Shown in pieces: positions 22,837 to 32,679 of a DNA stretch of 64,000 bases. Under the pieces are notes generated by a model. It did no database searches. It was given only the letters and a program-made list of their open reading frames with translations, and was not told where the DNA came from. The stretch comes from Didymella arachidicola (Eukaryota; Ascomycota; Dothideomycetes; Pleosporales; Didymellaceae). The first letter of the stretch is position 1; the number at the start of each line of letters is the position of its first letter. The translations under genes and the position numbers were made by a program. Location of the stretch: contig CM049992.1 in assembly GCA_016630955.3 (NCBI GenBank), positions 1,984,001 through 2,048,000 of the forward strand, written 5' to 3'.

Positions 22837-24039
22837 ATGGCCAAGGTCAATGGAACCTGCGACTCTCGCTTCACCGCAGTGAGAGATCTGCTTCAAGCCA
22901 ACATCGACGCAGACGAAGAGCTAGGCGCCTCTCTTGTCGTCAATATCAATGGCGAGAACGTAGTCGACATCTGGGGCGGCTACTCGGATCCCGCCAAATC
23001 CCAGCCCTGGGAAGAAAACACAATCACAAACGTCTGGTCCAGCTCCAAAACCGTCGTCAGCCTCGCCGCCCTCCTCCTCATCGACCGCGGCCTCCTCGAC
23101 CCCTTCGAAAAAGTATCAACCTACTGGCCTGAATTCCACTTAAACGGAAAGGAAAACATAGAGGTCCGCCACTTGCTCTCCCACTCCTCCGGTCTCTCAG
23201 GCTGGGAAGACCCAATCACCATCCACCAAGTCTGCGACCTCGACACCTCCACCGCGCGCCTCGCAACCCAAACTCCATGGTGGACACCCGGCTCCGCATC
23301 GGGCTACCACAGCCTGACAATGGGCCACCTACTCAACGAGCTCACGCAGCGCGTCGCTTCAAAGCCGCTCGCCGCCTTCGTCGCAGCCGAGCTCGCCGGC
23401 CCACTCGCCGCAGATTTCTCCTTTGGCGTCCCCGCCCGTGAACACCCCCGCGTAGCTACTATCATCCCCCCGCCCGCACCCCCCGCCGACTGGACGCCCA
23501 CGGACGTCGATGCGAGCAGCATCTTCGCGAAGACCCTGTTTAACCCCACCATGGATGGGGATTTCGCGAACCAGGATTTCTGGCGCGAGGCGTGCGTCCC
23601 GGCTGCTAATGGGTACACCAACGCCCGCGGTATCGCGAGGCTGTTGAGTGTTATCAGCTGCGGGGGCGCGCTCGAGGGAAAGCAGTGGCTGAAGCCTGAG
23701 ACTGTGGATCTGATTTTCCGCGAGCAGACGAATGGGGCGGATCTTGTTATTACTGCGCGGACGAGGTTCGGGATTGGGTTTGCGCTTAATGGTGTGGGGG
23801 AGGGGGGCGCGGGGTATTGGGTTCCGGGGGGGAAGGTTTGTTTCTGGGGTGGGTGGGGTGGGTCGATGGTTATTTGTGATGTTGGGAGGGGGGTGACGGT
23901 TACGTATGTGATGAATAAGATGAGTAATGCTGGGTTGGGGAGTGGGTTGGCGAAGGGGTATGTTTGGGAGGTTTATAGGGCGCTGGGTGTGGAGGTTGCG
24001 GGTGAGGGTGGTGGGAAGGATGGTGTGACGAAGGCATAG
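22837..24039 (+). CDS. beta-lactamase-fold serine hydrolase (EstB/LACTB-like esterase family)
   Basis: Single exon, 400 residues, ATG 22837. The class C beta-lactamase/DD-peptidase-like fold is shown by the SxxK nucleophile motif S68-S-S-K71 in NVWSSSKTVV, followed by LAALLLIDRGLLDP, HLLSHSSGLSGW, and the Tyr motif near Y157 (SGYHSLTMGHLL). Near the C-terminus a GYWVPGGKVCFWGGWGGS segment corresponds to the third active-site strand. Fungal members act as esterases, transesterases or amidases, some within secondary-metabolite clusters; there is no such cluster here. No signal peptide is seen. The coding strand changes abruptly from C-rich to G-rich codons around 23500-23600, although the protein remains intact. 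Confidence 0.9.
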   Translation: MAKVNGTCDSRFTAVRDLLQANIDADEELGASLVVNINGENVVDIWGGYSDPAKSQPWEENTITNVWSSSKTVVSLAALLLIDRGLLDPFEKVSTYWPEFHLNGKENIEVRHLLSHSSGLSGWEDPITIHQVCDLDTSTARLATQTPWWTPGSASGYHSLTMGHLLNELTQRVASKPLAAFVAAELAGPLAADFSFGVPAREHPRVATIIPPPAPPADWTPTDVDASSIFAKTLFNPTMDGDFANQDFWREACVPAANGYTNARGIARLLSVISCGGALEGKQWLKPETVDLIFREQTNGADLVITARTRFGIGFALNGVGEGGAGYWVPGGKVCFWGGWGGSMVICDVGRGVTVTYVMNKMSNAGLGSGLAKGYVWEVYRALGVEVAGEGGGKDGVTKA

Positions 24040-24202
24040 AGACCAGTCAATCTTTGTTGTTGCAGTTCGCTTTTCTCCTCGCTTCCTCGCAAGATCACCT
24101 GCCACGGCTGTGACGATTACAAGACTCCCAGGGGCTAAGACTTCTTGAGAGAGATATGCTGAGATGAAGAAGATCGATAATTGTTCCCTTCAGTGACCAT
24201 TC

Positions 24203-26882
24203 TCAGTTAAAGGCTTCATCGTCTGAGCTGGACAAATCTTCCAGTTTCAGTTCTTGTCTAAGTCCCGAGATACTTTGGAGTATGGCCTTCTGCGCCCATT
24301 CCATTCTTTCCGCGATCGAGAATGGCAAAGAATGTGCATGCTTCGACACATCGTAGCATCTTGCCGTAAAATCTGATCTGTAGGTGATATACAATATATA
24401 CAGTACAGAGTGAATGGGCTTTTGAGCATTTACCGACGAGTCAAACTCCAGCTGGCACAATGCCTGGAGATGTCGGACGAAGATGTCCACACATGGCCAT
24501 AAGACTTTGTACTTGATTCGGGAGATTGACTCGAGCGGCCAACCTTCACTATAGCAGTAGAGATGCTGGAGCAGCTGATAGATCCAGGCAGCATCGACCG
24601 AGAACTCACGAAAACATTGCCTTAGCTCATCGAGCTCCACAATGCCTTCCGGACTACCGAAGATTCGCTGCATCACCCCGACTGGGTCCAGATGAGTCGA
24701 TTTATACTCCGTGAGTATGCCGTGAATCAGCATAATTCGTGGCGCTGTTATTCGGTCTTTGCGCAACTTATCGAGAATCGCAGCCGAAGGTTGTACCAAC
24801 GCCGTCTCGCTGGCAAGAACCAGCCCCATCAGAAACCTTCCGCTATGTAGCGACATTGCTCGCTCCGTAGACAGCACCCCTGGCTTCCTAAATTTGAAAG
24901 GGAAGTATCGAGGGAATAGTATTGGCAAGAGCCGATTCCGAAAAGGCTCGAGAATAGGAACATGAGGCTCATATCGGACTTGAGAGACCACTGCAGTTTC
25001 CGGACCCGCTTTTGCCAAGCGTGCGATGTCGAACAAGTCCGGACCTAGGAAGCCGCGATCGAACCAGTAGTCGTTGATATGCGAGTAGTTCATCGGTGCG
25101 TTCAGCGACCAAACGCACAAGTACAAGTCTTGGACGTGTCCTTTCAATTCGCAAAAATCACCCCAGAGAGCACAGGCTTGCTCAAGCAGGACGAGATGCT
25201 TTTCTTCCGCTGTAGAACATGTAGAACGTGGCCAGACCTTAAGCACTTGGAGCAGGCTATCATAGTCCTCCATGTCATCAAGCACCCTCGCAGTGTTGAA
25301 ACAGCGTTCAACAATGTTAGGATGACAGTCCTGAACCATTTCTATCCGGGCAACATGATCAGCGTAGTCATCCTGACTTTCAGTTGCCCAGTCCCAGACG
25401 AGAGTGAATTTTCGAGATGTTTTGCCGACTCCCCGTATCAGATACGCCCATGCATCATGGGGGTTGTCTAGTACTACTTCCGGTCCCGCAAAGGGTAATT
25501 CTATAAGCTTGACATACTTCGGTTCTGGAAGGGACACCAAGACGATGTCGAAGTGCTCTCCACATGGGCGAACAATACACGGATGGCGGGCCTCTTGCAG
25601 GAATACGAGTATGTCGCCGCTCTTGCAGCGCCCACGCCCATGTGGTACGTTCCAGGTTGCTTCCCAGAGGTAGCTTGCACGATGTCTATCACACCCGAAA
25701 GGTGGTGACTCGACAATGATTTTCATTCCTTGGCACTCAACGACTGTCCCTAGTGCGCAACCGATGTCGGAAACCACAGCTTGGGACTTGCCTTCCGCGA
25801 CACTGATGGTCGCCGTGGAGCCCAGGATATGGCTTGCGACCCGTCCAAATAAGGCTGACCAGCTTGTCGTATAGTCCGGCCGCAAGTCAGGTGTCAGAGC
25901 ATTATCAGAACTCAGTCCAAGCAAAGCATAGATTTTGTCTCGCTTGTCGGTCGCTTTGTGATTCTCAAACATATTCAGTAGATCTCCCAATGGCGCGATC
26001 TTGAAAGATGGTATTTCGGCAGACATTTGCAGTGTGGATATCCTCTGCAAGAGCGGCAGACTCCTTTGCGTACGTGAGTCCATGAGTACGAGAACGCCTG
26101 GTCGATCCCAGGGTTTTTTGGTGATGGTTCTAAGCCAGCAAAGAGCCAGATCTATGCCTTGCGCAAACATTGCACCCGGCATCTCCGCATCTCCGCATGT
26201 GACGGATGTGACTCGGGCCACTACTGCTTCCTGCACAACCTACTTAATTATCAGCGTTGGGCTGGAACCTCAGAAAAAAGTATTCATGTACCCAGGATCT
26301 TTCGAACCAAGCTCTTTCCAGAAGTGCTCGAATACTAGCGGCAGCGGGCGTTACCATGGACTTAATCGATTCTACCCAGCCCGGTGCACGTCTTGACCGC
26401 TGACCTAGTATATCTTGCAGCAAGTCGAATGTAGCTGAGCTATCATTGCCAGCCTCGCCGAGCCACACACTTACGCTCGTCGCATATGCATAGATCCTAG
26501 CCATGATCATGACTTGTATAGCGCGTTCCTGGGGGTCATCTTGGTTGATGCAGATGGCATCGATCCAGAATGTGCGGGGCAAATCAGGATCCCGCAATCG
26601 GCGAAGCGCTCCATACAGATTGTGTGTGACTCTGAAGTTGCGATACTCGGAGTCTTCGGAGTTCCGGATGAGGACATCATGGGGATTGTTGAAGTCCCCC
26701 CATACGTAGGATAGCGCCTCGTAGAGGCCGAACGCTTTCTCGTTGCGCAATGTGTACTGGAAGACATGGCAGATTATGGTGGCATCTCCAGTTCCGGGAA
26801 GAATTTGAACCAGCCTGATGTTGTTTGGACCTTCTCTTAGCGGCCGATACTCGTACTTCTTTAGCTCGACTGTGCCGCTCAT
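24203..26882 (-). CDS. HET-domain (heterokaryon incompatibility) protein 1, with long unknown C-terminal region
   Basis: Exons 26882-26292 and 26239-24203 (phase 0), 875 residues. The HET domain begins at about residue 45: ALSYVWGD, then FWIDAICINQDDPQERAIQV and VSVWLGEAG; the join across the 52-base intron restores ERSWVVQEAVVA, the RxWxxQE signature. A later motif (DKRDKIYALLGLSSD) and the closing segment GDILVFLQEARHPCIVRP are typical. HET proteins trigger cell death or growth arrest when genetically different hyphae fuse. About 400 residues after the HET core match nothing I know: mostly helical, with LILFPRYFPFKF-like hydrophobic runs and an acidic end. The frame extends upstream to GTG 26963, but ATG 26882 (MSGTVELKKYEYRPL) is the usual kind of start. 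Intact, no internal stops. Confidence 0.9.
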
Positions 26883-27560
26883 CCTGGGCGACGGGTGTGG
26901 TGCGCTTTTGCTGGCGCATGTCCCGCAGGGCGAGCAGACTCTCCTTTTGGTGTAACAACGCACCAGACTCAGTGGAAGGCGCTGCTATGTAAGCGTGGTG
27001 TGATGTAGATATTCGAAAGGCTGCAGTACTATCAGGCTAGAGATAGCTGTCTGGCTTACCGAAGCATCACGTGTGGTGAGATGCTGACACCCAACCTCCG
27101 CCTTCGAGCAGCAGCAGGGTTTTGCCTCCCCTCATGATGGCTTTCGACGCGTCCGACATTCTCACAAGTGCTGAGAGGGACGATTACGCGTATGGGCGTA
27201 GTGAACGCTAGAATCGCGCGTGCGACTTGCGAACGTGCCACGCTCACTTCCGTACCTGACGTGATTTCAGCGCATCATGCCAGAAGCGAGCCGGGGGTCA
27301 ATGCGCCCCCGCTTCCCACGTATTCTTACGATTGACGCAGATTACTCGTGACAAACCTTACGATTTCTCATTCAAGGAAATCTTTCGTGCACTACTGAAT
27401 CTGGGGCCTTTTTCTTCTTATTTTGGAAGATAAATCTTTCTATCACGTTGGGAACAATGCAACGACCGGAAACATGCACCCGAGTAGATTCTTAAGGAAC
27501 TTGTTTCTGTTCTTTCGGAGCTGCATCACCTACCATTGTGTCTTTAAGGAATTCTGTATA
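26883..27560. other. region upstream of HET gene 1 and downstream of HET gene 2
   Basis: Noncoding. It carries a short hairpin (27283-27315) resembling one upstream of HET gene 2. The right half (27350-27550) is A/T-rich. Confidence 0.5.
27283..27315. repeat. hairpin element, copy 1 (upstream of HET gene 1)
   Basis: GAAGCGAGCC precedes a perfect 6-bp stem, 27292-27297 (CGGGGG) with 27306-27311 (CCCCCG), enclosing the loop TCAATGCG. A counterpart with the same flank and loop start but a different, still perfect stem lies at 30480-30514. It is 0.4 kb before the HET gene 1 ATG. Confidence 0.6.
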
Positions 27561-29967
27561 CTATGGGTTCAGTGAGTGCTCGAGAAGCACTTCGCTAGTG
27601 TTCGCGGAAGGTGCGGCTCTATGCTGCCGGGGGTAAGGTTGGTCCCTATATGGCGACAGTCCTTTATGTCTACTCAACCGAACCCGGAGACGACACCATC
27701 TACTGTGAGTGCGATCGCGCATTAGTTCTCCCATTCCCAAAAGCCATACTTTACTGAGACGTCTGTGGCGATATCCAGCGGCTGCGGTGCGCCATACCAT
27801 GCATGGTTTGCTTGAGGGCGCAGGAAAGCACAAGCAATCAGTACCAACCAGCGTATGTTCCTCGACACCAGAGATACCCATCCAGTTTCTCCCAATCTCC
27901 TCCACACTGCTGTCAGGACTGCTGTCAGGACTGCTGTCAGGACTGCTGTCAGGAGTGCAGAGCTGAGACATATGTAGGATCTTGTCTTGCCTTAAAACAT
28001 CCACGGGTGTGCGTTGGCGTATGTGCATTTGACTGGACTGTACGACATATTGGGGATCTCCAACGAGATCGTAGGATACACAAGTACCCTCCCATAGCCC
28101 TCTCCTTGAGTGATACTGGTAGATGTTATAGTCGAGGGCAAGATTGACTGGCTCCATGGCGGAGTTTGGGGCAGTATTCGGGACAGTCATAATGGAAACG
28201 GCGAGGCTTTTGTGTACATCTTGGCACACTCTGAACAAAGTTTGACACTTCCTCAACGTCATGTCTTGGACGCGCGGTTCGAATCTCACATGTAGTTGAT
28301 GCGAGCACCGCCTCGGTCGATCTGTCAGTCGGAGATTGAACTCTAAAGTTGTCATCTCTCCAACGTGAAGCAATTGTATCGTCTGGGCATTGGTATCCGT
28401 GAACTCGTCGTTCCCAGAAAGAGAGATGGTCAGGCGCCATTCTTGAGATTCGACGTGTCGTATGGCTGAATAAATAATAGATTGAGTCTCGCTGATAAGG
28501 GATTGGATGTAATGATCTTCCCTGACTGCACATTAATACATGAAAGACTAGGTCCTTTCTGGGCTGGAAACCCTACCATGGTTTGAAACGTGTGGCCTTC
28601 GCACAAGCGGCGGGATCAGGTAAAACTGGGATGATACTTGTTCTTCCATATTCAGAGTTATTGCCTGCCTTGTTGAAGATCTCCATAGGAGTCCGGTCTT
28701 AAATGGTAGTCAGTTCACTGATTCCAAAATGCCGATGCGACGTACTGTTCAGGAGCCTGGTTATATGGTCTTTGAGCGCAGCTTTTTGGTCATGTGTGAA
28801 ACGCCTGGGGAATGCGCGACTCAGATGAGAGGCCAAGAGATCTTCTTGCATACGACACACCAAAATAAGCTGCGTCTCAATTAGCTTGGTCGCATCGATG
28901 TAGGTTTCATCTACTGGTCTGCAGAAGTTAAAATTCTTGTGAATATGGTCGATGCCCCTCTCGGACAGAGTTTGTGCATGTTGGCAAATGCGCAAAGCGG
29001 CATCGAAGAACACTTCCTCGACGGATTTCCTGTAGTCAACTGCGACCTGCGAAGCTTCATCGAGCAACCCCTGCAGCCCGTAAATTTTATCTCTTGGGTC
29101 CTCACATTGGCTTCCGCTGAATGTGTTCAATAGAGTTCTCAGGTCATGTTTTCTAGGAATTAGCGCGTTTGAAGCAAGCCATGTCACTCGAACAGGTACT
29201 CCCATACTTTGCGCTGTGTTGAGGTATCCCAAGCCAGATATCCCGAAGCGCTGAAAGGCTCTCCAGGCAAGAAACGTCGTACCACATAGGATGTGAATCT
29301 TATGCGCAAGCATGACTTCTTGTACAATCCAAAGCCTCTGCCAGTATGGGTTCGCACAAAACACACGAAGGGCCTCGATAGATCTTGGGTTCAGGGCTTG
29401 CCGTAAAGTCTGCTGCTCATTGTTGGTTTTCTCCATCTGCCTCTGACGGCGTGCAGCCAGTGCGGTCTTATACTGGGTGTATCGTTCCAGATTCAGCTCC
29501 ATAATTTCCATGGCGAGTTCCATGTGCTTGTTCGGCATTCCAAGCCAAATATATACGCAGCTGGCATTCGCATAAATGGAAGTCATCATACCAACTTGAT
29601 GGTTGCGTTCGGCGATTGATGACTGATCAATGCAGACCTGGTCGATCCATAGCCACAGAAAACTGCCGCCATCGGCAGAAGCGCTGGTGCCTGCTCGCGA
29701 CTGTATTGCTCTGAACGAGACGAGGAAGTCGTACAGATTCTGGCGCACGGTGAAGACCCGATTGTTGATCAGTATTTCTTGGACGGGTACTTGAGCACCC
29801 CAAGTGTAAGATAGAGCCCGGTAGGCAGGTATTCCGTCGGTACCGATGTCGAAGTGGCTAATTGAACAACGCACGGGACCTTGAGCCTCGAGGTAGACGA
29901 AGAGAAGTCGGATCTGCGCCTTGGATGTGTCGAGAGACTCATGCGCAAAAGGAAGAGAGTTTTCCAT
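27561..29967 (-). CDS. HET-domain protein 2
   Basis: Exons 29967-28746, 28697-28577, 28521-27561 (phases 1 and 2), 767 residues. The HET domain is in exon 1: ALSYTWGA near residue 52, WLWIDQVCIDQSS, VYIWLGMPN, YWQRLWIVQEV and DPRDKIYGLQGL. The first frame stops at 28699, but a GTACGT donor at 28745 and a TTTAAG acceptor give exon 2 (starting NRTPMEIFNKAGNN); a second intron ends at CAG 28522-28524. The joined frame runs to 27561 and carries the usual HET C-terminal strand pattern (GTDCLCFPAPSSKPCMVWR, then KVWLLGMGELM). An in-frame run of four Pro-Asp-Ser-Ser units lies in exon 3. ATG 29967 is in a plausible context. Function: non-self recognition and cell death. The exon 2-3 model is inference from phase, splice sites and homology. 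Confidence 0.8.
27907..27954 (-). repeat. four perfect 12-base units encoding (PDSS)4
   Basis: Plus-strand unit CTGCTGTCAGGA repeats without change at 27907, 27919, 27931 and 27943. On the minus strand it is in frame in exon 3 of HET gene 2. Perfect identity between units suggests recent expansion and possible length variation between strains. Confidence 0.95.
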
Positions 29968-30311
29968 GTCCTTGGAGACAAAGAGTCTGACCGTTTCATG
30001 TGTTGTTGGCTTTCTGTTGGCGGCTGCTCATCTTCGCAGCTTGGACGTGCTCACGCTGCGCGTACGAACTCTAATGGAGCGTAGTTTAGATGTGGTACGA
30101 TGAGGCTTTACTGATATCGAGAACTGTAATGTGGTGATTGTGCAGGAGACTGCAAGGCAGCGCCGCCATCAGGCTGAGGATAAGCATTCGTTGTATCACG
30201 TGTTGTCAGGTTGTTGAACCCCGACCTTGATGCCGTACCACGGTGTTGGTGTCACTCAACATCCGGCGACGAGCTACAGATTTGGCGAGAGGCTGTGAAA
30301 GTCTCCATGCG

Positions 30312-30398
30312 TACGAAGAATCTCGTTTCTTTTGAGGAATCACCTCCGTGTGCACGGGCGCCGGACGTGATTCCTGAAAAGAAACGGGATTCTTCGTA
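30312..30398. repeat. near-perfect inverted repeat, 32-base arms, 23-base loop
   Basis: Left arm 30312-30343 and right arm 30367-30398 are reverse complements at 30 of 32 positions. The loop itself begins CTCCG and ends CGGAC, so pairing can continue inward. It would form a very stable hairpin as DNA or RNA. It lies 345 bases upstream of the HET gene 2 ATG and 0.8 kb upstream of the DJ-1 gene. Confidence 0.9.
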
Positions 30399-30479
30399 TG
30401 GACAAAACAACGGTTACGACCGCGAAGTATGTCGCATCTGATGCGCGAACGCGCTCGTCCTGTTTGGCCCAACGCGCCT

Positions 30480-30514
30480 GAAGCGAGCCAAGTGGTCAAT
30501 GCGCCGCCCACTTC
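30480..30514. repeat. hairpin element, copy 2 (upstream of HET gene 2)
   Basis: The same GAAGCGAGCC flank as copy 1, then a perfect 6-bp stem 30490-30495 (AAGTGG) with 30508-30513 (CCACTT), enclosing a loop that starts TCAATGCG. It is 0.5 kb before the HET gene 2 ATG. Confidence 0.6.
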
Positions 30515-31196
30515 CCCCATCGACTAGGGCACCTTACAGTCCCCCTACCAACCAAAAGCTACTCTTTGGTCCAAAGGACGCCTCCAGCATACTGAGAAGT
30601 AAAATATCCCTAGCTTCTAGCGCCGAGCATACTCCTATCCGAAAGAACTTCAACCCTAGGCTAAAGCAACGCATCGACTCTTCGAGGCTGGTTCGGAACA
30701 GAAGAAGTCTCCCGGTACACTGTGCAGTACTGTCTATGGGAATGTTAAATTGTTCTGGGTGCCGCAGCTCCGTTGACAGCTGAAATCAATAGGTGGTCTA
30801 GCATTCGCGGAACCGCGCAACGCTGTGAAGACTAAAATGGTATTCCACATCCTGCGCACAAGATGTCACTGACCGCGAACCTCGACTAACACATGTCATC
30901 ATATTGTAAGCACGTGTAAAAATATCGTTTTCTGTGGCCGAGGTTCACCGGTCTGTTGACTACATTGAGCATCTTTACTGCGTGATGTCGTTGTGGATAA
31001 CGATACACACTTGACGTCACAGCGTCATCAGAGAAATATATCCTACAACAAATACCTACATCAACAGATACCACGATCGAAGTACAAACATCATTATCAT
31101 TCATCTGCTTTTCTTAGATACCCCAACTGCAAGCATTCCAGTTCTATGTATACCATCAAGACTCCACCAGCACATACAATCCCAAATCCACACACT

Positions 31197-31949
31197 ATGG
31201 CAGCCAAAAAGGTCCTCATCATCATGTCAGACGCCCACTCCTTCCCCCTCTACAACACCGGCAGCGACGGCAAAACCATCAGCCAAGAATCAGGGTTCTT
31301 CCTCATGGAGCTCACAAAACCTCTCCAAAAAATCCTCTCCGCCGGCTACGAAGTAACATTCGCCTCCCCGCAAGGCAAAGAGCCACAGCCCGACCCACTC
31401 AGCACATCCCTCGCAGCCTACGCCGGCAACTTCTACGCGCGCAACGCGGACCAAGCCCTCGTCGAGCGCATGAAGCGCGACAACGGCCTCTCTCGCCCGC
31501 GTAAATTCTCCGACATCTCAGACGCCGAACTCGAGAGCTACGCCGGGATATTCATTCCCGGCGGCCACGCGCCGCTGTCTGATTTAGGCGATGATCCGGA
31601 GCTGGGCCGCATCTTGTCATACTTCCACCAGCAGCAGAAGCCGACGGCGGCGCTGTGCCACGGGCCGTGGGCGTTTTTGTCGACCAAGGTCGGGCCGCAG
31701 GGGGAGTTTGCATATAAGGGGTATAAGTTGACGGCGTGGTCTGATGTGGAGGAGAAGTTTATGGAGACGGTGTTGAGAGGGGAGATTACTAAGGTTGAGA
31801 GCACGTTGAGGGAGAATGGGGCGGATATGCAGGAGGGGCTTGCGAAGAGTGCGGGACAGATTACTGTTGATCGAGAGGTGGTTACGGGGGATAACCCGAT
31901 GTCAGCGAATGCCATCGGGGAGAAGTTTGTGGAGATGATGGCGGCGTGA
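31197..31949 (+). CDS. DJ-1/PfpI (ThiJ) family protein, Hsp31-like
   Basis: Single exon, 250 residues, ATG 31197. The flavodoxin-like fold is recognised from KVLIIMSDAHSF, GYEVTFASPQGKEPQPDP, GIFIPGGHAPLSDL and the nucleophile elbow AALCHGPWAFL with Cys154-His155; the acidic partner is in the ESGFFLMEL segment. Relatives in fungi (Hsp31 and paralogues) act as glutathione-independent methylglyoxal glyoxalases or as chaperones under oxidative stress. An in-frame ATG 51 bases upstream (31146) would add 17 residues and cannot be excluded, but the A/C-rich leader favours 31197. Codons change from C-ending to G-rich in the last third. A short degenerate copy of its 3' end lies 0.5 kb downstream, so the gene was once duplicated in tandem. 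Confidence 0.93.
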   Translation: MAAKKVLIIMSDAHSFPLYNTGSDGKTISQESGFFLMELTKPLQKILSAGYEVTFASPQGKEPQPDPLSTSLAAYAGNFYARNADQALVERMKRDNGLSRPRKFSDISDAELESYAGIFIPGGHAPLSDLGDDPELGRILSYFHQQQKPTAALCHGPWAFLSTKVGPQGEFAYKGYKLTAWSDVEEKFMETVLRGEITKVESTLRENGADMQEGLAKSAGQITVDREVVTGDNPMSANAIGEKFVEMMAA

Positions 31950-32465
31950 TAGAGTCGGGGAAATTTACTTACGTGATCTATAGATGATGAAATGACCTGT
32001 CCGTGCTTCTCTTTCGCGTAGGAGACGATGAAATCTCAAAGGTTTTATTGATACCTGTGCGGTACTAGATATATGCGAGCAATCTGGTGTTGTGGAAATA
32101 CTCCGAGCATGATGTTCCACAACGCGACAATCATACTTTACCCATTTTGAAAACAATAAATGCCAGAAAACTGTACAGATCTCTTTCCCAAGTATCACAG
32201 CCTACAACGGAGAGCGTCTCATCACATTATCAGCACTCCCATCTCCAACCTCGGCACCCAATACACAGGCTCAACTGCTACAAGCTAGGTGTGTAGAGAA
32301 CGCTACTCGTACTAAATCCGTAAGCATGTAGGTGGACGTCGTAGATCTCACTGCCTTCTTCTTCTGTCGAGATGATGGGGCTGTAGCCACTCACACTACC
32401 ATCAGAGCGGTGGATCGTACAGATGAGTCACTAGAGCGATACATGACAAGAGTCGGCTTTTTTTA
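31950..32465. other. intergenic region between the DJ-1 gene and its remnant copy
   Basis: No gene recognised; I could not align this stretch with the body of the DJ-1 gene by eye. Confidence 0.4.
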
Positions 32466-32526
32466 CAGCAACATGTCAGCGAATGCCATCGGCGACAAGT
32501 TCCCGGATATGATGGCCGCGAAATAG
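32466..32526 (+). pseudogene. truncated copy of the 3' end of the DJ-1/PfpI gene
   Basis: The frame encodes SNMSANAIGDKFPDMMAAK and stops at TAG 32524-32526, nearly identical to the true gene's last residues (PMSANAIGEKFVEMMAA). At DNA level 20 bases from ATGTCAGCGAATGCCATCGG match exactly. Nothing resembling the catalytic part precedes it. It looks like a leftover of a tandem duplication. Confidence 0.8.
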
Positions 32527-32679
32527 CCACCTCCATCACTCAGCAGAACCCAGCTTCGAACAGCATCCCACACAGGAATACAAATCCACCCTAGCATACA
32601 CCCAACTTCTGACTGTTCCATCTACCCGAACGCACGAATCAACAAAGCCGCGAAACAAGACACCACTAGCCTCAACCAC

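Larger units (their letters stand above)
29968..31196. other. 1.2 kb intergenic region between HET gene 2 and the DJ-1 gene
   Basis: Divergent promoters for the HET gene and the DJ-1/PfpI gene, with a strong inverted repeat (30312-30398) and the second hairpin copy (30480-30514). No coding frame is supported. Confidence 0.5.

Noticed and set aside
27722..27907. Alternative minus-strand frame ending in KYGFWEWEN as the true C-terminus of HET gene 2
   Set aside because: Needs a very short intron or weak splice site, while the main frame already carries the HET C-terminal pattern to 27561.
27907..27954. CRISPR-like repeat array
   Set aside because: Four contiguous 12-base units with no spacers, in coding sequence of a eukaryote.
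28126..28533. Second minus-strand frame (135 codons) overlapping HET gene 2 exon 3
   Set aside because: It would follow from the acceptor at 28526, but its product is not HET-like; the acceptor at 28522 gives the convincing frame.
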